This document shows, one piece after another, positions 24,701-30,148 of a DNA stretch of 30,148 bases (positions within the stretch are counted from its first letter, which is position 1; each line of letters opens with the position of its first letter). A program made the position numbers and the translations under genes. The DNA is from an uncultured delta proteobacterium (GTDB taxonomy: Bacteria > RBG-13-61-14 > DRUE01): the NCBI GenBank assembly GCA_903930515.1, contig CAIYYW010000060.1, positions 1 to 30,148 on the forward strand. The letters are read 5' to 3'. A model generated the notes under the pieces. It saw nothing but the letters and a program-made list of their open reading frames with translations, was not told where the DNA came from and did no database searches.

Positions 24701-24874
24701 TTCGGCGCCGGCGCCTCTTCCCGCCGCCCCCTCGGACTGGCCGTGGTCGGGGGCCTCTTGTTTTCCCAGGCCCTCACCCTCTATGTCACGCCCGTGGTTT
24801 ATATCTATATGGACGCGCTCCAGAGGCGCTTCCGTTCCCGGAAAAAATCTCCGCCCGAGAACCAGCCCGAATAG
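21776..24874 (+). CDS. RND multidrug efflux permease, MdtB/MdtC-like
   Basis: The 1032-residue length is typical of HAE1 permeases. The N-terminus NITELFIRRPVMTTLVMSA and the porter segment PPSYQKVNPADSPILYL resemble MdtB/MdtC closely. The proton-relay residues are present: Asp401 and Asp402 in VGFIVDDAIVMLEN, and Lys923 in GLVKKNGIMMIDFA. Twelve membrane segments and two large periplasmic loops can be traced. The pump uses the proton gradient to export lipophilic compounds such as bile salts or drugs; its substrate here is not predictable. Only one permease gene is present, whereas MdtBC uses two, so it is probably a homotrimer. It is co-transcribed with the adaptor gene. Confidence 0.96.
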   Translation: MNITELFIRRPVMTTLVMSAILIFGVVSFRLLPVSDLPNVDFPTISVSASLPGANPDTMAAAVATPLERQFSNIAGLDSMSSSSGLGSTQIVLQFNLSRNIDAAAQDVQAAIAKASRQLPPEMRTPPSYQKVNPADSPILYLTLGSATLPLSAVDEYAETLLAQRISMVSGVAQVQVFGSQKYAVRIQLDPNLLAARGIGIDEVASAVDQQNVNLPAGVLQGNFKAYTIEANGQLATSAEYRSLIVTYRNGSPVRLQDLGQVLDSVENDRVANWYNGSRAIMLAVQRQPGTNTVKVVDGIRKILPSFKQQLPASVNLDLMYDRSQTIRQSVNDVEFTLLLAIGLVVLVIFLFLRNLSATIIPSLALPISIIGTFAVMYLLGFNLDNLSLMALILAVGFIVDDAIVMLENIVRHAEAGQGIMDAALDGSKEITFTIISMTLSLVAVFVPVLFMGGILGRLFHEFAITIAVAILVSGLVSLTLTPMLSSRFLKHQTQAEGERHKLYQVSEQAFNTLLRGYDSSLKWAIRHRLLTLIVAIIFLFLSGYLFLVVPKGFIPSEDAGLLRGVTEASQGISFESMKKHQLEIAKIISQDPNVESFMSNVGSGGGAGNAGRLFLKLKPAKMRKLNADQVVQELRPKLASVPGIKVYLQNPPTIAIGGMQSKSQYQFTLQSTSSEELYKWEPVLELKLKELPALQDVNSDLLIANPRVNVAIDRDKASSLGVTAEQVENAFYTAYGTRQVSTILTASNEYQVILELEDQYQMDPSAMSRLYIRSSSGALVPLESVATLKSSVGPATVNHIGQLPSVTISFNLAPGASLGDALAEIQKIANQTLPGTIVTGFQGAAQAFQASLQGLWVLLILAILVIYLVLGILYESFIHPIVILSALPFAGVGALITLMIFRTDLSIYAFVGVIMLVGLVKKNGIMMIDFALAAERTEKMEPAEAIYQACLIRFRPIMMTTMSALMGTLPIAVGFGAGASSRRPLGLAVVGGLLFSQALTLYVTPVVYIYMDALQRRFRSRKKSPPENQPE

Positions 24875-24961
24875 TCAAAAAATTCACCCCGACAAATCCT
24901 GACTCAGACTGTTTGCTTTCCAATGGGGATGAATTAGGATGGCTGCGAGGAAAGGTTTTGA

Positions 24962-26179
24962 ATGGAAGGTTCGGGAATCAAAGTTTATCCATACCGCTGG
25001 GTGGTTTTGGGCGCGTTTATGGGCATCAACCTGACCATCCAGGTCCTCTGGATTTGCTTCGCGACCATCACCGGTCCGGCCGCGGAGCATTACGGCGTAT
25101 CGGACCTTCGGATCGGCTTTCTGGCAATGGTCTTTATGATCGTTTACATCCCCGCGGCCATCCCCGCGTCCTGGGTGATAGACCGCTTTGGGTTTAGAAA
25201 GGGAGTGGGCCTGGGCGCGGTCCTGCTCGGGGTGTTCGGGCTGCTCCGGGGAATATTTTCCCGCGACTACCATACAGTCTTGATCTTCACCATCGGCATC
25301 GCGCTCGCCCAGCCCCTGCTCCTGAACTCCTTCACCACCCTGGCCGCAAAATGGTTCCCGCCTGATCAGCGCGCCACCGTTTCCGGCCTGGCCATGGCCG
25401 CGAACTATATCGGCACCACCGTTGGCCTGATGCTGACCCCGGTCCTGGTCACCAGATATGGCATTGATTCCACGCAGATGATTTACGGCATAATCACCGC
25501 TCTCTCGGCATTGGTCTTTCTCGCCCTGGCCCGCGAGCAAGCGCCCACGCCCCAAAGCCCGCCCGGGTATCAGGAGAGGTCCCTGATGTTTGACGGGCTC
25601 CGGCGGATTCTCCGGCAACGCGACTTCTGGTTTTGTATGGTCATCTTTTTCGTGGGGTTCGGAGTTTTCAACGGGCTGGCCACCTGGATTGAGAATATCG
25701 TCCGGCCCCGGGGAATGTCCATCAACCAGGCCGGGATGCTGGGCGGGCTGTTGCTGATCGGAGGGATCGCGGGGGCTTTTGTCATTCCCACGCTTTCCGA
25801 CCATTACCGCAAACGCAAGCCCTTTATCCTGATCGGAATGGTCTGCGCCATTCCCGGCCTGCTCGGGTTTTCCTTTTTCCATTCCTACCGGATGTTGCTG
25901 GTCTCGGTCTTTGTCCTCGGTTTCTTTATGATGGGACTAGGGCCGATCGGATACCAATATGCCGCGGAGATAACATACCCCGCGCCCGAAGGCTCTTCCA
26001 ATGCCCTGCTGGTGCTGGCCGGACAGGTCTCGGTCGTCTTCATCTTCGGAATGGAATTTATCAATGCCAGGTTCGGATCCTTTACCCCATCCCTGCTCCT
26101 GGCCGCGGGACTGATGGCGCTGAACTGCGTCCTGATCTCGCTGCTCAAAGAATCAATGCCAAAAGGGATCAGGGTTTGA
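24962..26179 (+). CDS. MFS transporter, FLVCR-like
   Basis: This 405-residue protein has about 12 membrane helices. The MFS loop signature lies between helices 2 and 3 (WVIDRFGFRKGVG), and a second-half equivalent is TLSDHYRKRKPF. The N-terminal YRWVVLGAFMGINLTIQVLWICFATI recalls FLVCR-type carriers, some of which move haem, choline or similar compounds. The substrate in this organism is unknown. The ATG has GAGGAAAGG upstream. It follows the RND gene by 87 bp with no obvious terminator, so it may be in the same transcript. It converges on the acyl-CoA synthetase gene. Confidence 0.85.
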   Translation: MEGSGIKVYPYRWVVLGAFMGINLTIQVLWICFATITGPAAEHYGVSDLRIGFLAMVFMIVYIPAAIPASWVIDRFGFRKGVGLGAVLLGVFGLLRGIFSRDYHTVLIFTIGIALAQPLLLNSFTTLAAKWFPPDQRATVSGLAMAANYIGTTVGLMLTPVLVTRYGIDSTQMIYGIITALSALVFLALAREQAPTPQSPPGYQERSLMFDGLRRILRQRDFWFCMVIFFVGFGVFNGLATWIENIVRPRGMSINQAGMLGGLLLIGGIAGAFVIPTLSDHYRKRKPFILIGMVCAIPGLLGFSFFHSYRMLLVSVFVLGFFMMGLGPIGYQYAAEITYPAPEGSSNALLVLAGQVSVVFIFGMEFINARFGSFTPSLLLAAGLMALNCVLISLLKESMPKGIRV

Positions 26180-26180
26180 C

Positions 26181-26250
26181 TTTGGACTTAATGTGCCTCT
26201 GATTTATTATTTAGATTATTTTATGTTTTACAAAAACGCTTGAGTCCAGA
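26181..26250. repeat. Inverted repeat between convergent genes
   Basis: TTTGGACTTAA (26181-26191) can pair with TTGAGTCCAGA (26240-26250) over 11 positions, two of them G-U, with a 48-nt AT-rich loop. It nearly fills the gap between the MFS and acyl-CoA synthetase genes. It lacks a U-tract, so a terminator role is uncertain. Confidence 0.35.
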
Positions 26251-26261
26251 CCCGGCCCCTT

Positions 26262-27650
26262 TTACCTGCCGCGGGTCAGGGCGGAGATGATCCGGATGCC
26301 TTTGCCGATTTCGTCCACCACCGGGATTCCCCGCTTCTCCAGCTCGGCGGTCATCCGGGCCGCGGTCGCGGCGTGCCCGATGATCCAGGCGATGATCGGT
26401 TTCCGGTGTTTTTGGGCCAGGCCGGCGAGGTCGTCATAGTTCAATAAGGGTATTTCCGCGGGCGGCGCGAACAGGTGCACAAAAACCGCGTCCACCCCCG
26501 GGTCCTCCATCACCGCGACCAGGCTGACCCCGAAGGCCTTGAGCGGACCGAATTTTTCCATCGCCGGATACAGGTCCACCGGGTTTCCCGGGTCCATCCA
26601 TTCCGGGAAAACGGTTTTGATCCTGGCCAGGGTTTCGGGCTGGAGCTTAGACAGTTTCATTCCCCGGTCGTGAATATCATCGGAGGCCACCACGCCTGCT
26701 CCTCCGGAAAAGGTCAGCATCGCGATCCGGGGATCGGGGATGCGGTGGTTGGGCGCCACGGCCAGGCATCGCGCCAGGTCCATCAACTCGTTCATCTCAA
26801 AGCTGCGGATGATGCCCGCCTGCCGGAAGGCCGAGTCCAGGATTTGATCGTCCTGGGCCAGGGCCGCGGTATGAGATCTGGCGGCCTGGGCGCCGAAGTT
26901 GGTCCGGCCGGATTTAAGCACCACGATCGGCTTGTCGGTGGTCCGGGCCAGTTTGACAAATTTACGGCCCTGGTTCAAAGATTCCAGGTACATCGCCACC
27001 ACCCCGGTCTCGGGGTCGTCAATAAAATATTCCAGCAAGTCCGTCTCGTCCACATCCATCTTGTTCCCGACCGAGCAGACCTTGGACAGCCCGAACGGGG
27101 TCTTGCTCAGGATGTGCATCAGGAACCCGGCGGAGAGCATCCCGCTTTGAACCACCAGCGAGACCTTGCCCGGAATCAAACGGTCCTTCCACATACCCGG
27201 GTGCATAAAGGAGAGGATTTTGTTCCGGTGAACATTGAGCATCCCCATACAGTTCGGACCCCAGAGACGCATCCCGAATTTTTCCGCGAGCGCCAAACAG
27301 CTCCGGGTAAGGTGATCGCCCCCGGCGCCGACCTCGGAAAAACCGGCTGACTCTATGATCACGGCCCGGATCCCTTTTTCACCGCATTGGGTAAGCGCCT
27401 CGGGAATAGATTGAGCCGGGATGAAGATCACTGCCGCGTCTATTTTCGCAGGAACTTCCAGGATGCTCTTGTAACAGACCTTGCCTTCAATCCGATCCGC
27501 GCCGGGATTGACCGGATAAAATTTGTCCTTGAATCCCAACTCCATATTCTTGAACAGGAAATGGCCCGGCCGCATCGGATTGGCCGACGCCCCGATCAGG
27601 GCCACGGTCTCGGGATTAAAAAATAACTTGATCAAATCTTTACTGCTCAT
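26262..27650 (-). CDS. ADP-forming acyl-CoA synthetase alpha subunit (CoA-binding protein)
   Basis: The product, 462 residues, has an N-terminal CoA-binding domain (PETVALIGASANPMRPGHFL, GPNCMGMLNV) and two succinyl-CoA-ligase-like domains. The phosphohistidine segment AARSHTAALAQDD lies in the third. This is the alpha subunit of acetate-CoA ligase (ADP-forming), which makes ATP while cleaving an acyl-CoA to its acid, common in fermenting archaea and bacteria. The ATP-grasp beta subunit is absent from the window, so it must be encoded elsewhere. I start at ATG 27648-27650 (MSSKDLIKLF); an earlier TTG is less likely. It is third in a minus-strand group behind iolB, with a 97-bp gap containing two hairpins. 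It may use an acyl-CoA from that pathway. Confidence 0.88.
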   Translation of the reverse strand: MSSKDLIKLFFNPETVALIGASANPMRPGHFLFKNMELGFKDKFYPVNPGADRIEGKVCYKSILEVPAKIDAAVIFIPAQSIPEALTQCGEKGIRAVIIESAGFSEVGAGGDHLTRSCLALAEKFGMRLWGPNCMGMLNVHRNKILSFMHPGMWKDRLIPGKVSLVVQSGMLSAGFLMHILSKTPFGLSKVCSVGNKMDVDETDLLEYFIDDPETGVVAMYLESLNQGRKFVKLARTTDKPIVVLKSGRTNFGAQAARSHTAALAQDDQILDSAFRQAGIIRSFEMNELMDLARCLAVAPNHRIPDPRIAMLTFSGGAGVVASDDIHDRGMKLSKLQPETLARIKTVFPEWMDPGNPVDLYPAMEKFGPLKAFGVSLVAVMEDPGVDAVFVHLFAPPAEIPLLNYDDLAGLAQKHRKPIIAWIIGHAATAARMTAELEKRGIPVVDEIGKGIRIISALTRGR

Positions 27651-27695
27651 AATGGATGGCTGGATTTTACAGCACAATTATGGATTTTCAAGGAA

Positions 27696-27717
27696 GGACG
27701 CGCACACGGGTGCGTCC
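27696..27717 (-). repeat. Hairpin between iolB and the acyl-CoA synthetase gene (second)
   Basis: GGACGC (27696-27701) pairs with GCGTCC (27712-27717), and an inner CAC/GTG adds three pairs with one bulged G. On the minus strand TTCCTTG follows, which is a poor U-tract. It may be a leaky terminator or an mRNA processing site. Confidence 0.35.
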
Positions 27718-27721
27718 GTAA

Positions 27722-27743
27722 GGGCGGAGCAGGGTCTCTGCCC
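27722..27743 (-). terminator. Hairpin just after the iolB stop (first)
   Basis: GGGC (27722-27725) pairs with GCCC (27740-27743), and GAG with CTC inside after one mismatch. It begins five bases after the iolB stop codon, the usual place for a terminator, but no U-tract follows. Together with the hairpin at 27696 it could reduce read-through into the synthetase gene. Confidence 0.35.
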
Positions 27744-27747
27744 GTTC

Positions 27748-28521
27748 CTAAATATTATGCACCCAGGCGTGCCTGGGATCGTCAATGACTTTCATCAGCC
27801 GGACCGGTCCGGCCAGGACCCATAGGTAATAAAGCTGGTAACCGGCCGCGGCCACCACCGGATGATATCCTTCGCGGAAGATGACCAGATCATTATTCTC
27901 CACCACCCAGGCCTGGTCCAGGGTGCGCGCGTCATTATAGATCCTCTGGATGCCGAACCCCTGCTCGGGCTTGAGCTTGTAAAGATAGAATTCCTCCAGC
28001 CGGTACTGCTCGGGCGGATGATGCTGATCGTGCCGGTGGGGAGGGTAGCTCGACCATTGCCCGGGATAATTGAAAGTCTCGCCGATCAGGAGATGCTTCG
28101 CCTCCACCTGCGAGACCATAATATCCATCACCCGTCTTTGGAAATGATCCCGGCCCCGCTCGTGGACCGCGATTTCCTTGGGAGAGACCAGTTGGATCTT
28201 GGCCTGTTCCGGGCCCCCGGCGTAAGCCAGCGCCAACTCGGTCTTCTCAGCCGCCTTGGCTTTCCATTCCAAATCGCCCGGCAAATACAATCCCCAGGGC
28301 GGATCGGAAAAAACATCCTTTCTCGGCCCCAGCGAATATTCCTTGCCATCGGCCTGGATCGTGACTTTGCCCGAAAGCAGCACGATTCCCAGTTCATTTC
28401 CACCCAGCTTTTCAAGATATTCTTCCCCGGCCTCCAGCCGGACCAGGCTGAATTTCAACAACTCCAACTCTCCGTCCAAAAGACTGGTCTTGCCTTTCCC
28501 GATCGGTTTCCTGATTCTCAA
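27748..28521 (-). CDS. iolB: 5-deoxy-glucuronate isomerase
   Basis: The cupin-type IolB signature is clear. WSSYPPHRHDQHHPPEQY supplies metal-binding histidines, RLEEFYLYKLKPEQGFGIQRIY a Glu, and GYHPVVAAAGYQLYYLWVLAGP a further His, followed by DDPRHAWVHN. IolB converts 5-deoxy-D-glucuronate to 2-deoxy-5-keto-D-gluconate in myo-inositol breakdown. I choose a TTG start at 28519-28521. AAGGAG (28528-28533) lies six bases upstream, overlapping the stop of the preceding gene, and the product then begins MRIRKP like Bacillus IolB (LLRKP). The ATG at 28584 would overlap the upstream gene by 52 bp. The length is then 257, near the usual 270. No other classical iol gene is visible here. Confidence 0.9.
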   Translation of the reverse strand: MRIRKPIGKGKTSLLDGELELLKFSLVRLEAGEEYLEKLGGNELGIVLLSGKVTIQADGKEYSLGPRKDVFSDPPWGLYLPGDLEWKAKAAEKTELALAYAGGPEQAKIQLVSPKEIAVHERGRDHFQRRVMDIMVSQVEAKHLLIGETFNYPGQWSSYPPHRHDQHHPPEQYRLEEFYLYKLKPEQGFGIQRIYNDARTLDQAWVVENNDLVIFREGYHPVVAAAGYQLYYLWVLAGPVRLMKVIDDPRHAWVHNI

Positions 28522-28532
28522 GTTCGTCTCCT

Positions 28533-29348
28533 TCAGCTTATAATTCGCCGGGCGCGCAAAAAATCCGCGAACAGCTTCACGCATTGTTCCGGGTCCGGCT
28601 TGGGCAGATACTCTCCAGAAACCCAGCCCTGGTACCCGATTGATTTCAGGGTTTGGAACAGGGAGTCAAAATCCAGATGCCCCTGGCCGGGAGGCCAGCG
28701 GTTGGAATCCGCCAAATGGATGTGGCGGATCGAGCCGGAAGCCGAGGCGATGCTCTCAAAAATGTTCTTTTCCTCAATGTTCATATGGAAGCTGTCGGCC
28801 AGGATTCCCAGGTTTGCCGCGCCAATCTTCCGGATCAAATCCAGCGCCTCAAAAACCGTGTTGATGATGCTGGTCTCATAACGGTTGAGCGGCTCCAGGA
28901 TCAGGCCGGGAGAGCCCAAAGCCTTGGCCTTTTCGCAAAGCCATCCCAACTCTTCGGACAAAAACTCGAGCGCCTGCTCCTTCTCCTCCTTTTTCGGAAC
29001 CCCCCGGATCAGGCCGATGATCACATAGGACTGGAGACGCGCCGACAACTCCAGGTGCAAAACCAATCGCTCCCGCGCCTGCCTCCGGATTTCCGGGTCC
29101 GCACCGGTCAGGGACAATCCCTCTTCCACAAAGGCCTGTCCTGTGCCCAGGGCCGGGACCGACAACTGATTCCGATCCAGCAGGGATTTCACCGTATTGA
29201 AATCAAAATCAGCCGGGTTCCGGATCGCCAGTTCCGCGCCGGCAAAACCGAGATGATGGAGCAACTCCAAATTCCGCTCCAAATCTTCCCGCAAGGCCAG
29301 GGCCTGAAAGCGGGTCGCGCTCAAACTGACAACCATTGCAGCCTTCAT
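28533..29348 (-). CDS. TIM-barrel sugar epimerase, 5-keto-L-gluconate epimerase (IolO)-like
   Basis: This 271-residue xylose-isomerase-like TIM barrel has metal ligands Glu152 (LILEPLNRYE), Asp185 (LGILADSFHMNIEE), His211 (IHLADSNRW) and Glu246. From memory it is strikingly like Thermotoga IolO, sharing ALGTGQA, GLSLT, VIIGLIRG, EPLNRYET.IINT and ILADSFHMNIEE. IolO turns 5-keto-L-gluconate into D-tagaturonate in an alternative inositol route. It precedes iolB by 11 bp in the same operon. The ATG at 29348 is only a few bases from the predicted transcription start. The ATG at 29336, with GAAGG upstream, is an alternative. The family also includes tagatose epimerases and hydroxypyruvate isomerases, so the exact substrate is inferred. 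Confidence 0.85.
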   Translation of the reverse strand: MKAAMVVSLSATRFQALALREDLERNLELLHHLGFAGAELAIRNPADFDFNTVKSLLDRNQLSVPALGTGQAFVEEGLSLTGADPEIRRQARERLVLHLELSARLQSYVIIGLIRGVPKKEEKEQALEFLSEELGWLCEKAKALGSPGLILEPLNRYETSIINTVFEALDLIRKIGAANLGILADSFHMNIEEKNIFESIASASGSIRHIHLADSNRWPPGQGHLDFDSLFQTLKSIGYQGWVSGEYLPKPDPEQCVKLFADFLRARRIIS

Positions 29349-29357
29349 TTGAATCTA

Positions 29358-29385
29358 TTTATACCGGATTTTGGGCAACTGACAA
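29358..29385 (-). promoter_or_regulatory. Promoter of the epimerase-iolB operon
   Basis: TTGTCA (29380-29385) and TATAAA (29358-29363), five of six matches each, are spaced by 16 bp on the minus strand. The predicted start of transcription is close to the first ATG, implying a very short or absent leader. Confidence 0.55.
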
Positions 29386-29456
29386 ATGCAGGCTCCAAAC
29401 AGCGACTGACCGGCCTTTCTCCACGGTCCGCCGGAGCCTGGCCCACCCAGTCCGGT

Positions 29457-29477
29457 AATAGGTGGCTGTCCCCTATT
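29457..29477. repeat. AATAGG/CCTATT inverted repeat in divergent region
   Basis: Perfect 6-bp arms flank TGGCTGTCC between the two divergent promoters. The wording AGGTGGCTGTCCCCTATTTT recalls dispersed intergenic repeat families seen in some environmental genomes, but a second copy was not seen in this window. It could be an operator or a degraded dispersed repeat. Confidence 0.3.
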
Positions 29478-29520
29478 TTACTGAAAAGGGAAAGTGGTAA
29501 TCGGTCAGGGGGGGATGGTC

Positions 29521-29549
29521 TTGATTTTTTTGGCAAGGGGTTTTAAGAT
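29521..29549 (+). promoter_or_regulatory. Candidate promoter of the coiled-coil/GAF gene
   Basis: TTGATT (29521-29526) and TAAGAT (29544-29549) are spaced by exactly 17 bp, four of six matches each. Transcription would start about 29556, on the first possible ATG, which supports the downstream GTG as start. Confidence 0.4.
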
Positions 29550-29612
29550 ATAGCTATGAGCGGGGGTAATTCGGAATCCGGGCCGAGCAGCCCGAAAGAG
29601 AAGGAGATATTC

Positions 29613-30148
29613 GTGAAGGGCAAAGAATTTTTGCAGATGTATAACAAGGTGTCTCATTTCACCCAGGAACTGCTGGAACAGAATAAGGACCTGAGCGGTC
29701 AGATCAAGAAGTTGGAGGACGACCGGGATAAAGCCTTGAAAGAGTTTGCGGGGAAAGAGGAGCAGGGCCTCCAGAAGAAGATTGAGGAATTGAAGCGGGA
29801 AAAAGAGGAATTGCTGGGCAAGTATAAGGAAGTGAGCCAGGAGACCACGGATTTTTTAAAAAGGTATCATGACATTGAGACCGAGAATAATAATCTGGCC
29901 AATTTATATGTGGCGAGCTATCAGTTGCACAGCACTTTGGATTTTATGGAAGTGTTGGATGTGATCACCGAGATCATCATCAACCTGATCGGCGCGGGCA
30001 AGTTCGCGATTATGCTGCACCAGGAAAAACAGGGGGCGCTGAAGCCGGTGAAGAGCGAGGGGATTCCGGTGGACCTTCTTCCCTCGGTCCGGCTGGGGGA
30101 CGGGATGATCGGGGCGGTGGCGGAATCGGGCGAGGTTTATTATCGGGA
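29613..30148 (+). CDS. Coiled-coil/GAF domain protein, partial (right edge)
   Basis: An open frame runs off the right edge with no stop, giving 178 complete codons. Residues of about 10-100 are a long charged coiled coil (QIKKLEDDRDKALKEF, KKIEELKREKEELLGKY). A GAF domain begins near 105 with SYQLHSTLDFMEVLDVITEI and GAGKFAIMLHQE, the usual first helix and strands. GAF proteins bind small ligands or cyclic nucleotides and often control kinases, cyclases or sigma-factor regulators; the output domain lies beyond the window. I choose the GTG at 29613 because AAGGAG (29601-29606) is six bases upstream. An in-frame ATG at 29556 would add 19 residues but lacks a ribosome site and sits at the predicted transcription start. 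Confidence 0.8.
   Translation, partial: MKGKEFLQMYNKVSHFTQELLEQNKDLSGQIKKLEDDRDKALKEFAGKEEQGLQKKIEELKREKEELLGKYKEVSQETTDFLKRYHDIETENNNLANLYVASYQLHSTLDFMEVLDVITEIIINLIGAGKFAIMLHQEKQGALKPVKSEGIPVDLLPSVRLGDGMIGAVAESGEVYYR

Noticed and set aside
29530-29546. Possible sigma-54 promoter (TTGGCA...) before the GAF gene
   Set aside because: The GC element at the required distance from GG is missing; a sigma-70-like pair fits better.
29345-29546. ORFs on both strands in the divergent region before the GAF gene
   Set aside because: They overlap good promoters on both strands, have low-complexity composition and no recognisable domain.

Overview
The window looks like part of the chromosome of a Gram-negative (diderm) bacterium, probably from a poorly cultured phylum; the sequence alone does not settle which. 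Diderm evidence is the pair of OmpA-domain proteins, the AMIN-domain lipoprotein and the RND efflux pair. SpoVG, an ADP-forming acyl-CoA synthetase subunit and an inositol/keto-sugar cluster fit an anaerobic or facultative heterotroph, which is inference. Coding DNA is GC-rich, intergenic DNA is short, Shine-Dalgarno sites are usually clear, and TTG/GTG starts are common. I see no rRNA, tRNA, insertion sequence, prophage or CRISPR array.

Layout. (1) 1-4720, minus strand: an envelope operon of two signal-peptide beta-propeller/OmpA proteins and an AMIN lipoprotein, driven by a promoter near 4700. A terminator and an AT-rich gap of about 400 bp follow, then spoVG. The gap holds an 18-bp palindrome resembling a FadR-type operator. 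(2) 4862-9090, plus: a tight operon of a YycJ/WalJ-like metallo-beta-lactamase-fold protein and purB, purC, purF. (3) 9131-11948, minus: nagA overlapping a ROK sugar kinase, plus an ICMT-like membrane methyltransferase. (4) 12009-13793, plus: a membrane-anchored zinc peptidase and a divergent PurN-type formyltransferase. Between this and pfkA lies a 280-bp non-coding stretch with three strong hairpins. (5) 14073-16383: pfkA (minus), a hotdog thioesterase (plus) and a small RRM RNA-binding protein with its own promoter and terminator (plus). (6) 16516-20356, minus: a signalling operon with a PDZ/multi-TM/GAF histidine kinase, a receiver, an ankyrin protein and a second receiver. (7) 20621-26179, plus: an RND membrane-fusion lipoprotein, an MdtB/C-like RND permease and an MFS transporter. 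(8) 26262-29348, minus: a 5-keto-L-gluconate-epimerase-like enzyme, iolB, and the alpha subunit of an ADP-forming acyl-CoA synthetase. (9) 29613 to the right edge, plus: the start of a coiled-coil/GAF protein missing from simple ORF calls because it runs off the end.

Working together: region 1 probably forms a peptidoglycan-bound periplasmic assembly. Region 2 supplies purine synthesis steps. Region 3 handles amino-sugar salvage. Region 6 is a self-contained signalling module with two stand-alone receivers and no DNA-binding output. Region 8 suggests inositol or keto-uronate breakdown ending in acyl-CoA-linked ATP formation. Several starts were moved inward or to TTG/GTG codons on Shine-Dalgarno and family evidence. 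Most genes are recognisable families. The least explained signals are the structured DNA at 13803-14014, the operator-like palindrome at 635-652, the in-frame tail after the amber stop of the second receiver, and the mixed inositol-pathway cluster.
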